Source of the DNA: Enterococcus mundtii | GTDB lineage: Bacteria; Bacillota; Bacilli; Lactobacillales; Enterococcaceae | Reading direction: 5' to 3' | NCBI RefSeq assembly: GCF_003957375.1 | Contig: NZ_CP025473.1 | Location: 1,761,501 to 1,825,500, forward strand | DNA: 64,000 nt | Shown here: positions 43,005-50,595 of the stretch, piece after piece | Position numbering within the stretch: position 1 is the stretch's first letter | Layout: each line of letters starts with the position of its first letter | The notes under the pieces: generated by a model | Told to the model about the DNA's origin: nothing | Databases searched by the model: none | The model's input: only the letters and a program-made list of their open reading frames with translations | Program-made: the position numbers and the translations under genes

Positions 43005-43251
43005 ATTCTTTATTGTCGATGATATTCAAACGCACTTTTTTCGGTGCATTGATTCGTACTCCGTAAACGATCGTGCGGATTGCTTTCGCAACGCGTCCTT
43101 GTTTACCGATGATACGACCGATATCTTCGGGAGCCACAGTTAGATTGTATTCGTAAAAATCTTCCGACTCAACGACTTCTAGCTGGACTTGATCAGGATA
43201 AGTAACTAACGGACGAACGATTGTTAAGACTAAGTCGCTTAAATCTTTCAT
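43003..43251 (-). CDS. khpA: KH-domain RNA-binding protein KhpA
   Basis: 82 residues, one KH domain with the RNA-binding GxxG loop in IGRIIGKQGRVAKAI. In Firmicutes, KhpA pairs with KhpB and affects cell division and RNA fate. It lies 11 bases downstream of rpsP, the conserved arrangement. AAGGTG precedes the ATG. A terminator follows directly, so rpsP-khpA form a two-gene transcript here. Confidence 0.96.
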   Translation of the reverse strand: MKDLSDLVLTIVRPLVTYPDQVQLEVVESEDFYEYNLTVAPEDIGRIIGKQGRVAKAIRTIVYGVRINAPKKVRLNIIDNKE

Positions 43252-43262
43252 ATCCGGTCACC

Positions 43263-43538
43263 TTATTTCTTTGAGAATTTAGCTTCATGATGTTTTTTCA
43301 TAACGCCTTCTTTTGAAAGGATGTTACGTACTGTATCTGAAGGTTGTGCACCTTTTGATAACCAGTCAAGTACTAAATCTTCTTTTAAAACTACTTCTGC
43401 AGGGTCTTTCAAAGGGTTGTAAGTACCTACAGTTTCGATGAAACGTCCATCACGAGGAGAACGTGAATCAGCTACGACGATACGGTAAAAAGGACTCTTT
43501 TTAGAACCCATACGTTTTAAACGGATTTTAACTGCCAT
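43263..43538 (-). CDS. rpsP: 30S ribosomal protein S16
   Basis: 91 residues. Standard S16 sequence: [39 protein letters not shown] and [18 protein letters not shown]. It binds 16S rRNA in the 30S body. GGAGGTGG precedes the ATG. A clear promoter sits 39-67 bases upstream. Confidence 0.98.
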   Translation of the reverse strand: MAVKIRLKRMGSKKSPFYRIVVADSRSPRDGRFIETVGTYNPLKDPAEVVLKEDLVLDWLSKGAQPSDTVRNILSKEGVMKKHHEAKFSKK

Positions 43539-43576
43539 TATATATTTCCACCTCCATTGTTTTATTCACAAGATGT

Positions 43577-43605
43577 AGTGTACCAGTTTTTTTTTACCCT
43601 GTAAA
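43577..43605 (-). promoter_or_regulatory. rpsP promoter
   Basis: On the minus strand TTTACA (43600-43605), 17 bases, TACACT (43577-43582). An inverted repeat CTGTAAAG/CTTTACAG (43599-43622) covers the -35. The rest of the divergent intergenic region to 43855 contains the FMN-reductase promoter (TTGCTC, 17 bases, TAAGAT near 43795-43825) and nothing else I recognise. Confidence 0.7.
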
Positions 43606-43855
43606 GCTTTTTTTCTTTACAGTCTGATTTTTTTCTATTTTTATTCTTTCTCTAAATAGTTAGTGTCCTTTTCTAAGGATTTCTTCTTACTTTTTTGAAT
43701 CATCAAGGTTGAACATAGGAAGCTTATAAATCCCCTATCCATAAGCATTTCTTATGTTTTCGATCACACATTAAAATAACCCAAGTGTTTTTAGTTGCTC
43801 AGTTTACTTATTTTTTGTAAGATAAATATAGAAAGATTGAAGGAGGAATTGTTTT

Positions 43856-44410
43856 ATGACAAAAAAAATTGGTTTTTTCATCGGAAGTTTAAGAAAAGAT
43901 TCATACAATAAGAAAGTTGCAGAAACTTTTGCGGACTTATTACCGGAAGGATACGAGAGCGTATTTGTAAAAATCGATGACCTTCCTTTTTATAACGAAG
44001 ATATCGAAACACCTGAGCAAACACCTGCAGAATGGACACGTTTCCGTGAAGAAGTCAAAGATCTAGACGGCGTGATCTTTGTAACTCCTGAGTACAACCG
44101 CTCAGTGCCAGCTGTATTGAAAAATGCCTTGGATGTTGGTTCTCGTCCTTATGGTCAAAGTGTGTGGGATAAAAAACCTGGTTTAGTGGTCACTGCTTCT
44201 CCTGGTGGAGTCGGTGGTTTTGGCGCAAATCATCACTTACGTCAATCATTAGTCTTTTTAAATGTCCCAACATTACAACAACCAGAAGCGTATATCGGAA
44301 ATATCACTAACTTACTTGATGAAGATGGCAATATTATCCAAGGAACCGTTGATTTCTTCCAAACGATTTTAGATGCGTATCTAGATTTCGCTGGAAAATT
44401 GAACGCTTAG
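43856..44410 (+). CDS. NAD(P)H-dependent FMN reductase/quinone reductase family protein
   Basis: 184 residues with a flavodoxin-like fold: phosphate loop FIGSLRKDSYNKK (the GSLRxxSxN pattern), DLPFYNEDIE, FVTPEYNRSVPAVLKNALD and the flavin-contacting SPGGVGGFGANHHLRQ. Such enzymes reduce FMN, quinones or azo compounds with NAD(P)H in the cytosol; the substrate cannot be read from sequence. GAAGGAGG precedes the ATG. It is a single gene between convergent and divergent neighbours, ended by a strong bidirectional terminator. Confidence 0.88.
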   Translation: MTKKIGFFIGSLRKDSYNKKVAETFADLLPEGYESVFVKIDDLPFYNEDIETPEQTPAEWTRFREEVKDLDGVIFVTPEYNRSVPAVLKNALDVGSRPYGQSVWDKKPGLVVTASPGGVGGFGANHHLRQSLVFLNVPTLQQPEAYIGNITNLLDEDGNIIQGTVDFFQTILDAYLDFAGKLNA

Positions 44411-44427
44411 TGTCTTGCTAATTTTAC

Positions 44428-44465
44428 AAAAAACCACGAAACAGCATGTTGTTTCGTGGTTTTTT
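44428..44465. terminator. Bidirectional terminator
   Basis: AAAAACCACGAAAC and GTTTCGTGGTTTTT are perfect arms between the convergent FMN-reductase and RibD-C genes. Confidence 0.85.
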
Positions 44466-44475
44466 GTGTGACCTA

Positions 44476-45009
44476 CTATTCTTTATGCTCTTCTTTGCGA
44501 TAGTGAAGCTCGATGAACTCACCAAAGCGTTTCGTGTCCACCAATTGATACCGCTGTACATAATCTCCTTCTTGAAAAAGACGAATCCCTTTTCCGAGTA
44601 ATACAGGCGCAATTTGAATGTACCATTCATCAATCAGTTGCTGTTCAATGATTGGTTTGAGCAAACTACCGCCACCAACTACCCAGATCCTTTGTTCACT
44701 TGATTCCTTCAACCCCTTGAGAAAGCTTACAGGATGTTCGTGAACGACCCTAGCATCCTCCAACTTCAATTCTTTGTCTGTTGAAAAGACATAATTGGTT
44801 TTTTCTGGATAGATCTTGGCTGTATCTAAATATTTTTTGGCTTCTTGATACGTTTTTCTGCCCATGATCGTTGTATCGATGGTTTGATAAAATGCATCAT
44901 AGGTTGTTTTTTCCCCAGTAGGCGTATCGAAGAGCCATTGTAAGTCATCATTAGTTGTTGCTAGATAGCCATCCATACTGATTGCTCCGTAAAAAAAGAG
45001 CTTAGACAT
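44476..45009 (-). CDS. RibD C-terminal/dihydrofolate reductase-like protein
   Basis: 177 residues from the ATG at 45007-45009, preceded by AGGAGAAGG; the 15-codon longer frame overlaps the tag gene. DHFR-fold features of the RibD-C group (YwjB/YyaP-like): YGAISMDGYLAT, TTIMGRKTYQEA, NYVFSTDKEL, WVVGGGSLLKPI and EWYIQIAPVLLGKGIRLF. It probably binds NADPH; its substrate is unknown. Its start follows tag by about 15 bases, so the two form an operon. It is not a trimethoprim-type DHFR. Confidence 0.85.
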   Translation of the reverse strand: MSKLFFYGAISMDGYLATTNDDLQWLFDTPTGEKTTYDAFYQTIDTTIMGRKTYQEAKKYLDTAKIYPEKTNYVFSTDKELKLEDARVVHEHPVSFLKGLKESSEQRIWVVGGGSLLKPIIEQQLIDEWYIQIAPVLLGKGIRLFQEGDYVQRYQLVDTKRFGEFIELHYRKEEHKE

Positions 45010-45023
45010 ATTATCCTTCTCCT

Positions 45024-45587
45024 TTAGCGTTTGATTTCCTGGTGGCGAAAACAAGTGGTCAGGTGATCGTTGATGATCCCTACCGCTTCTAAAAAGGCAT
45101 AAATGGTCGTACTTCCAATAAATTTGAAGCCGTGTTTTTTCAAGTCCTTCGAGAGGCGATCAGAGAGTTCACTAGTAGTTGGCACTTCATTTTGGTCTTG
45201 ATAGTTTCCGATCACGACTTCGCCATTGACAAAGGACCAGAGGTAATCAGAAAAACTCAGTCCGGTTGATTGCATGGCTAAAATAGCTTGTGCGTTAGCG
45301 ATTGCCGCTTCAATTTTCCGGCGATTGCGGATGATTCCTTTGTTTCTCATCAATTCTGCGATTTTTTCGTCAGTATAGCTAGCGACTTTTTCGAGTTCAA
45401 ACTGGTCGTAAGCTTCATCAAAAGCTTGGCTTTTATTCAAGATCGTTTGCCAGCTGAGACCTGCTTGATTGATATCAAGCATTAATTTACGGTACAATCG
45501 TTGGTCCTCATATTCAGGTACCCCCCAAATCGTATCATGGTACTCACGCATCATTTCAGTTGATTCACTCCATGGACAGCGTTGCAT
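45024..45587 (-). CDS. tag: DNA-3-methyladenine glycosylase I
   Basis: 187 residues from the ATG at 45585-45587, preceded by AAAGGAG. Tag family marks: RCPWSESTEMMREYHDTIWG (with the N-terminal zinc-binding cysteine), FEKL-like LMLDINQAGLSWQTILNK, GIIRNRRKIEAAIANAQAI, YLWSFVNGEVV, LKKHGFKFIGSTTIYAFLEA and the zinc ligands HLTTCFRH. It excises 3-methyladenine from alkylated DNA. It precedes the RibD-C-like gene and lies downstream of ffh but beyond its terminator region. Confidence 0.95.
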   Translation of the reverse strand: MQRCPWSESTEMMREYHDTIWGVPEYEDQRLYRKLMLDINQAGLSWQTILNKSQAFDEAYDQFELEKVASYTDEKIAELMRNKGIIRNRRKIEAAIANAQAILAMQSTGLSFSDYLWSFVNGEVVIGNYQDQNEVPTTSELSDRLSKDLKKHGFKFIGSTTIYAFLEAVGIINDHLTTCFRHQEIKR

Positions 45588-45623
45588 CGACTCACTCCTT
45601 TTAGGATTTTCAAACAATGTATG

Positions 45624-45668
45624 AAAAAACTCCGAAGACAAAATTAAATACGTCTTCGAAGTTTTTTT
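45624..45668 (-). terminator. Terminator of ffh
   Basis: On the minus strand ACTTCGAAGAC and GTCTTCGGAGT form the stem, followed by TTTTTTC. An A-run on the other side makes it symmetrical. Confidence 0.75.
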
Positions 45669-45683
45669 GCACTTGATTACTAT

Positions 45684-47102
45684 TTATTTCTTTTTCTTCT
45701 TTTTCTTTTTGTTTTTCTTCATCATGCGATTCATCGCCATTTTTCCTAGCTTACCTTTGACACCGGTACCGAACATTTGGTCCATGCCAGGAATATTCAT
45801 GTCCCCTTTAGACATTTGTTGCATCATCTTACGGGATTCTTTGAATTGTTTGATCATACGATTGACTTCCACTACACTGTTTCCTGAACCAGCAGCAATT
45901 CTGCGTCGACGGCTTGGATTCAATAGGTCTGGGTTTTCACGTTCTGCAGGTGTCATCGAATAAACCATTGCTTTTTTACGCTCAACATCTTTCGGATCAA
46001 CTTTGATATTTTCGATTCCTGGCATTTGATTCATTCCTGGGATCATTTTTAATAAGTCTTCGATTGGGCCCATACCCATGACTTGATCCAATTGTTCAAT
46101 GAAATCATTGAAGTCAAATGAGTTCTCACGCATTTTTTGCGCAAGCTCTTCTGCTTTTTTCTCATCATAGTCTTGTTGCGCTTTTTCAATCAGCGTCAAC
46201 ATATCCCCCATACCAAGGATACGACTTGCCATGCGATCTGGATGGAAGACTTCTAAGTCAGTCAGCTTTTCACCAGAACCGATGAACTTGATCGGTGCAC
46301 CTGTCACTGAACGAATTGATAGCGCCGCTCCCCCACGTGTGTCTCCATCTAATTTTGTGATGACGACCCCTGTGATCCCTAATTGTTGATTGAAGCTATC
46401 CGCAACGTTGACGGCATCTTGACCAGTCATCGCATCGACAACGAGTAAGATTTCGTTAGGTTGTGTCAAGTCTTTGATTTGTTTTAATTCATCCATCAAT
46501 GTTTCATCAATGTGTAAACGACCAGCTGTATCGATCAATACGTAATCATTTTTCTTTTCTTTTGCAAGTTCCATCCCTTGACGAACGATTTCTACAGGAC
46601 TCACATCTGTTCCCATATCAAAAACCGGAACATCCAATTGCTGTCCTAAAACTTTTAACTGGTCGATGGCAGCAGGACGGTACACGTCACCTGCAATCAA
46701 TAAGGGACGAGCATTTTCATTTTTCTTTAAATAATTCGCTAATTTACCAGTAAACGTTGTTTTACCTGCCCCTTGCAAACCAGCCATCATGATGACAGTC
46801 GGGATTTTAGGTGATTTAGTCAATTCAACTGTTTCAGACCCCAGAGTGATCGTTAACTCTTCATCCACGATCTTTACGATTTGTTGTGCTGGAGAAAGAC
46901 TATCAAGCACTTCTGCTCCAACTGCCCGTTCGCGCACACGTTTTGTAAAGTCTTTGACTACTTGTAAGTTGACATCGGCTTCTAATAGCGCAAGACGGAT
47001 CTCGCGCATCATTTCCTTGACGTCAGCTTCAGAGACTTTTCCTTTTTTTCGTAACTTTGACATCGCCTGTTGTAGGCGTTCAGTTAAGCTTTCAAATGCC
47101 AT
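45684..47102 (-). CDS. ffh: Signal recognition particle protein Ffh
   Basis: 472 residues. N domain, then the GTPase domain with AGLQGAGKTTFTGKLA (G1), DTAGRLHIDE, TKLDGDTRGGAALSI and GSGEKLTDLEVF. The C-terminal methionine-rich M domain (MGMGPIEDLLKMIPGMNQM, GDMNIPGMDQMF) binds 4.5S RNA and signal peptides. The end is a striking lysine tail (about 10 consecutive K codons). It targets membrane proteins co-translationally with FtsY. Cotranscribed with ylxM, 20 bases upstream. Confidence 0.97.
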   Translation of the reverse strand: MAFESLTERLQQAMSKLRKKGKVSEADVKEMMREIRLALLEADVNLQVVKDFTKRVRERAVGAEVLDSLSPAQQIVKIVDEELTITLGSETVELTKSPKIPTVIMMAGLQGAGKTTFTGKLANYLKKNENARPLLIAGDVYRPAAIDQLKVLGQQLDVPVFDMGTDVSPVEIVRQGMELAKEKKNDYVLIDTAGRLHIDETLMDELKQIKDLTQPNEILLVVDAMTGQDAVNVADSFNQQLGITGVVITKLDGDTRGGAALSIRSVTGAPIKFIGSGEKLTDLEVFHPDRMASRILGMGDMLTLIEKAQQDYDEKKAEELAQKMRENSFDFNDFIEQLDQVMGMGPIEDLLKMIPGMNQMPGIENIKVDPKDVERKKAMVYSMTPAERENPDLLNPSRRRRIAAGSGNSVVEVNRMIKQFKESRKMMQQMSKGDMNIPGMDQMFGTGVKGKLGKMAMNRMMKKNKKKKKKKK

Positions 47103-47122
47103 ATTTTATTCATTCCTTTTTG

Positions 47123-47461
47123 TTATTCTTCGATTTCTTGAATTTTTTTGATGTATCCTTGCAGCGTTTGATCTTCAGGATACTGTTCATTGATATAGTT
47201 CGTCAATTCTGTCAACAACTGTTCACGAACGACATAATCAGAAAAAAGGTGGAGTTTTTTTTCGTAATTCTCCAAGATCTTGCTCGTACGTTTGATATTA
47301 TCATAAACTGCTTGGCGACTGACTTCATATTCTTCAGCGATTTCTCCAAGTGAAAAATCATCTGCATAATATAATTCCATATAATTCATTTGTTTCTCAG
47401 TCAACAGTGTCGAATAAAATTCAAAAAGAGCATTCATCCGATTGGTTTTCTCAATTTCCAT
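47123..47461 (-). CDS. ylxM: YlxM-family SRP-associated helix-turn-helix protein
   Basis: 112 residues. A sigma-70-region-4-like helix-turn-helix ([20 protein letters not shown] followed by AVYDNIKRT) makes up the N-terminal half. Known to be encoded upstream of ffh in Firmicutes and to modulate SRP activity in streptococci. TGAGGTGAG precedes the ATG. Located 10 bases after the DUF523 gene. Confidence 0.95.
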   Translation of the reverse strand: MEIEKTNRMNALFEFYSTLLTEKQMNYMELYYADDFSLGEIAEEYEVSRQAVYDNIKRTSKILENYEKKLHLFSDYVVREQLLTELTNYINEQYPEDQTLQGYIKKIQEIEE

Positions 47462-47471
47462 TCAACTCACC

Positions 47472-47924
47472 TCATTGATCCATCCACTCTTCTTCTGAGC
47501 AGACACTGATTTTTTGTTGGAGAAAATAGGCGGTGGCTACACCAATGCCTTCTTTCAGACTACCAGTGAAACTACCATCATAGATAGTTGACGAGCCGCA
47601 GGAAGGACTATTTGCTTTTAAGATCAACGTTGAGATCTGCTTTTCCTTTAGAACTTGATAAGCATTGATCGCACCTTTTTTATAGGCTTCTGTGACATCT
47701 TCTCCAGAGATCGTCATGACCTTTGCCTGATGATCCCAGACATCAAACCCATCACCACCAACGATTTCTGCTGGTTCTCTTGGAATGGGCAAACCTCCTG
47801 CTACTTCTGGACAGATCATGATTGCTTGACCTTCTGTCACGAGTTTTTTTAAGGCAGGGATTGTTTGTTCCCGGCCATCATAGCGACATGAGACGCCACC
47901 TAAACAAGCACTGATACCAATCAT
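47472..47924 (-). CDS. DUF523 family protein
   Basis: 150 residues. DUF523 features: ISACLGGVSCRYDG with two cysteines near the N-terminus, MICPEVAGGLPIPREPAEIV, and KANSPSCGSSTIYDGSFTG with a third cysteine. The conserved cysteines suggest metal or cluster binding, but the family's function is not established. AAAGGAG precedes the ATG. It is the first gene of the DUF523-ylxM-ffh transcript and divergent from the two-component system. Confidence 0.9.
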   Translation of the reverse strand: MIGISACLGGVSCRYDGREQTIPALKKLVTEGQAIMICPEVAGGLPIPREPAEIVGGDGFDVWDHQAKVMTISGEDVTEAYKKGAINAYQVLKEKQISTLILKANSPSCGSSTIYDGSFTGSLKEGIGVATAYFLQQKISVCSEEEWMDQ

Positions 47925-48051
47925 CGGACATTTTCTCCTTTAGCTGAGCAAATTGCTTTTATATTATACCATTTATTTAGCTGGTTAAATAGTCCTTGCC
48001 TCCGATTCTGTGCTAAAATAAAGGAGATGAAATTTATCAAAAGGAGAATTT

Positions 48052-48756
48052 ATGAAAAAAGTACTAGTTGTTGATGACGAACCCTCAATTGTAACATTAC
48101 TGACATTCAATCTTGAAAAAGAAGGATATAAAGTAACCAGTGCTGCAGATGGTCAAGAAGGTCTTGATCTTGCATTAGAACATTCATATGATTTCATTAT
48201 TTTAGATGTGATGCTTCCTTCGATCGATGGTATCGCGATCACACAAAAACTTCGTCAAGAAAAAAATGACACACCTATATTGATCCTAACAGCTAAAGAT
48301 GATCAAGTCGATCGAATCATCGGACTGGAGATCGGTGCGGATGATTATTTGACGAAACCCTTCAGTCCTCGGGAAGTCCTTGCGCGGATGAAAGCCATCT
48401 TTCGTCGAATCGAGCCGCGTAAAACTCAATCTGATGAGGCAGAACCAGAATACTTATCAATTGGACAAATCAAAGCCGACTTGACGAATTATCAAGTGAC
48501 GATTGAGGACCAACCGATCGAACTCACGCCGAAAGAATTTGAGTTGCTTGTTTATTTCATGAAACGCAAAGATCGAGTGATCGACCGAGATACACTGTTG
48601 GATCGTATCTGGAATTTTGATTTTTCTGGACAAAGTCGCATTGTTGATGTCCATGTCAGTCATTTACGTGAAAAAATCGAGCGTGATCCGAAACATCCTA
48701 AATATTTACTGACTGTTCGGGGCTTTGGATATAAATTCCAGGAACCAAAACGATGA
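48052..48756 (+). CDS. pnpR: OmpR/PhoB-type response regulator (PnpR/PhoP-like)
   Basis: 234 residues. Receiver domain with VLVVDDEPS, the phospho-aspartate in FIILDVMLPSIDG (about residue 53) and DYLTKPFSPREV; winged-helix C-terminal domain with LTPKEFELLVYFM, VIDRDTLLDRIWNFDF, RIVDVHVSHLREKIE and VRGFGYKF. AAAAGGAG precedes the ATG. It overlaps the kinase gene by four bases. Pairing with a PhoR-type kinase, and a Pho box before the pstS gene 5 kb away, support a role in phosphate limitation. Confidence 0.93.
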   Translation: MKKVLVVDDEPSIVTLLTFNLEKEGYKVTSAADGQEGLDLALEHSYDFIILDVMLPSIDGIAITQKLRQEKNDTPILILTAKDDQVDRIIGLEIGADDYLTKPFSPREVLARMKAIFRRIEPRKTQSDEAEPEYLSIGQIKADLTNYQVTIEDQPIELTPKEFELLVYFMKRKDRVIDRDTLLDRIWNFDFSGQSRIVDVHVSHLREKIERDPKHPKYLLTVRGFGYKFQEPKR

Positions 48757-50495
48757 AAAACCAATGGAAAAAATTCTCCGAGCGCTTATTTTTTCTCGTC
48801 TTGTTACTTGGCTTATTTTTTGGTGGATGGCAGATCATCTCCCATTATTTCCAACAACAGATCATCGAACAGCAAGAAAGTTATTTGACTAAAAAAGCGC
48901 AGTTATTGGCTCGTCAACTAGATGTCGAGAATCCAGCTTCTGCTAGTAATAAAGCAGTTCTGGATGATTTTGTCCATCAATCCAATGAACGAGTGACATT
49001 GATCGATCAAACTGGCACGATCATTTATGACACGGAAGAATCCTCTCTGCATGAACAAAGAAAAACACGTCCGGAAATCAAAGCGATCTTAGAAGGCAGT
49101 ACGCTTGGCACTTCGCTTCGTCAGAGTACGACATTGAACGAAGAATTACTTTATGTCGCCTTGCCTATCAAAGTCAATGGGAAATTGGTAGCGATCATTC
49201 GCATCGCTGAACCTACAAGTGGCTTTCTTCCTCGAACGGAAAGTTTTCGCCGTTGGGTATTCGGTTTCTTCTTGGTTTTCTTTCTTTTATTGACATTTAT
49301 GATCTACTATCTGATTTACCAACGGAACCAACCACTCAAAACAGTGATTCCTGTTTTGAAAAAGATGGTCAAGAACCCGGAACAAACGGAGATCATTATG
49401 CAGACTTCTGATCAATGGGAAGAATTATATCAGACGATCAATGGCTTGAGTGAACAGATGACCAAAATGTATCGCGCCTATACGACGACGGAAGAGCAAT
49501 TATACAGCTTGTTGAATGAATTGATGATCGGTGTCTTTCTGATTGACTCCAATGCCACACTGCGCTTGCTTAATCCAAAAATGCAAGTCCATCTAGGTGT
49601 GAAAGACTATCAAGAAAATCAACATTACACAGAAGTGATCCGCGAACCAAAATTGATCCAATTGATCCATCAAGTTTCTCCGACTGAACCAATCGTTCAT
49701 CAAGAAGTCACGATTGCTGACGGTACGCAAACATTGGATATCAGCTTGCGTTATTTCAATAGTTCAGAGGATACTGGACAAATTTTAGGTGTTGCTTATG
49801 ATCTGACAAAAGTTAGACATTTAGAAAAAATGCAAAAAGATTTTGTCGGCAATGTCTCACATGAATTAAAAACACCTGTCACTTCTTTGATCGGGTTTAC
49901 TGAGACTTTACTGGACGGTGCAAAAGAAGATCCCGACACACTGACTGAATTTCTATTGATCATGCAAAAAGATGCGATTCGTTTAGATAAGCTGATCCGA
50001 GAAATTATTCAGTTATCAAAAGACGAAGAGAGTTTACATGAAACCCAAACGATCTATATGGAGCCTTATTTCCAACAGGTGATCCAAAGCTATCAACCAA
50101 TGATTCGGAAAAAACAGTTGACGATCAAATTGATTGGAGAAAATACTGCCTTTACGACACATCCTGATTTGCTTTACCCGATCATCAAAAACTTGTTTGA
50201 AAATGCGATCCAATATTCAAAAGAAGAAAGTGAGATCATCATTCGCTACGAAAGCCACGATCAGCTGATTTTCTCTGTACAAGATTTTGGTATTGGTATC
50301 GATCGCGAAGATCAAGAACGCATCTTTGAACGTTTTTATCGTGTAGATAAAGCGCGTAGTCGCCATTCAGGTGGTACAGGATTAGGATTGTCGATCGTGA
50401 AAGAATACGTGAATTTACTTCATGGTACAGTGGAAATCGAAAGTCATCCTGGTATTGGCTCTACCTTTATTGTGATGATCCCTAAAATCAATTAA
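48753..50495 (+). CDS. pnpS: PhoR/PnpS-type sensor histidine kinase
   Basis: 580 residues. Membrane helices near residues 10-31 and about 168-190 flank an extracytoplasmic domain of about 135 residues. HAMP and PAS regions follow, then HisKA with FVGNVSHELKTPVTSLIGF (histidine near 372) and HATPase (IIKNLFENAIQYSKE, FGIGIDREDQERIFERFYRV, GGTGLGLSIVKEYV). This order (two TM, HAMP, PAS, kinase) is that of PhoR/PnpS. The start overlaps the regulator stop (ATGA). A terminator follows. Confidence 0.93.
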   Translation: MKNQWKKFSERLFFLVLLLGLFFGGWQIISHYFQQQIIEQQESYLTKKAQLLARQLDVENPASASNKAVLDDFVHQSNERVTLIDQTGTIIYDTEESSLHEQRKTRPEIKAILEGSTLGTSLRQSTTLNEELLYVALPIKVNGKLVAIIRIAEPTSGFLPRTESFRRWVFGFFLVFFLLLTFMIYYLIYQRNQPLKTVIPVLKKMVKNPEQTEIIMQTSDQWEELYQTINGLSEQMTKMYRAYTTTEEQLYSLLNELMIGVFLIDSNATLRLLNPKMQVHLGVKDYQENQHYTEVIREPKLIQLIHQVSPTEPIVHQEVTIADGTQTLDISLRYFNSSEDTGQILGVAYDLTKVRHLEKMQKDFVGNVSHELKTPVTSLIGFTETLLDGAKEDPDTLTEFLLIMQKDAIRLDKLIREIIQLSKDEESLHETQTIYMEPYFQQVIQSYQPMIRKKQLTIKLIGENTAFTTHPDLLYPIIKNLFENAIQYSKEESEIIIRYESHDQLIFSVQDFGIGIDREDQERIFERFYRVDKARSRHSGGTGLGLSIVKEYVNLLHGTVEIESHPGIGSTFIVMIPKIN

Positions 50496-50523
50496 TCGTG
50501 AACCAGATAGGTATAAATGAAAT

Positions 50524-50569
50524 AAGCGTCAACCTCCAAGAACATTTCTGTTTTAGGAGGCTGACGCTA
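50524..50569 (+). terminator. Terminator after pnpS
   Basis: AGCGTCA-CCTCC and GGAGG-TGACGCT arms, followed by a T-rich stretch (ATCTCTTTG). Confidence 0.65.
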
Positions 50570-50595
50570 TCTCTTTGTACCCAACAAGTCTTCGC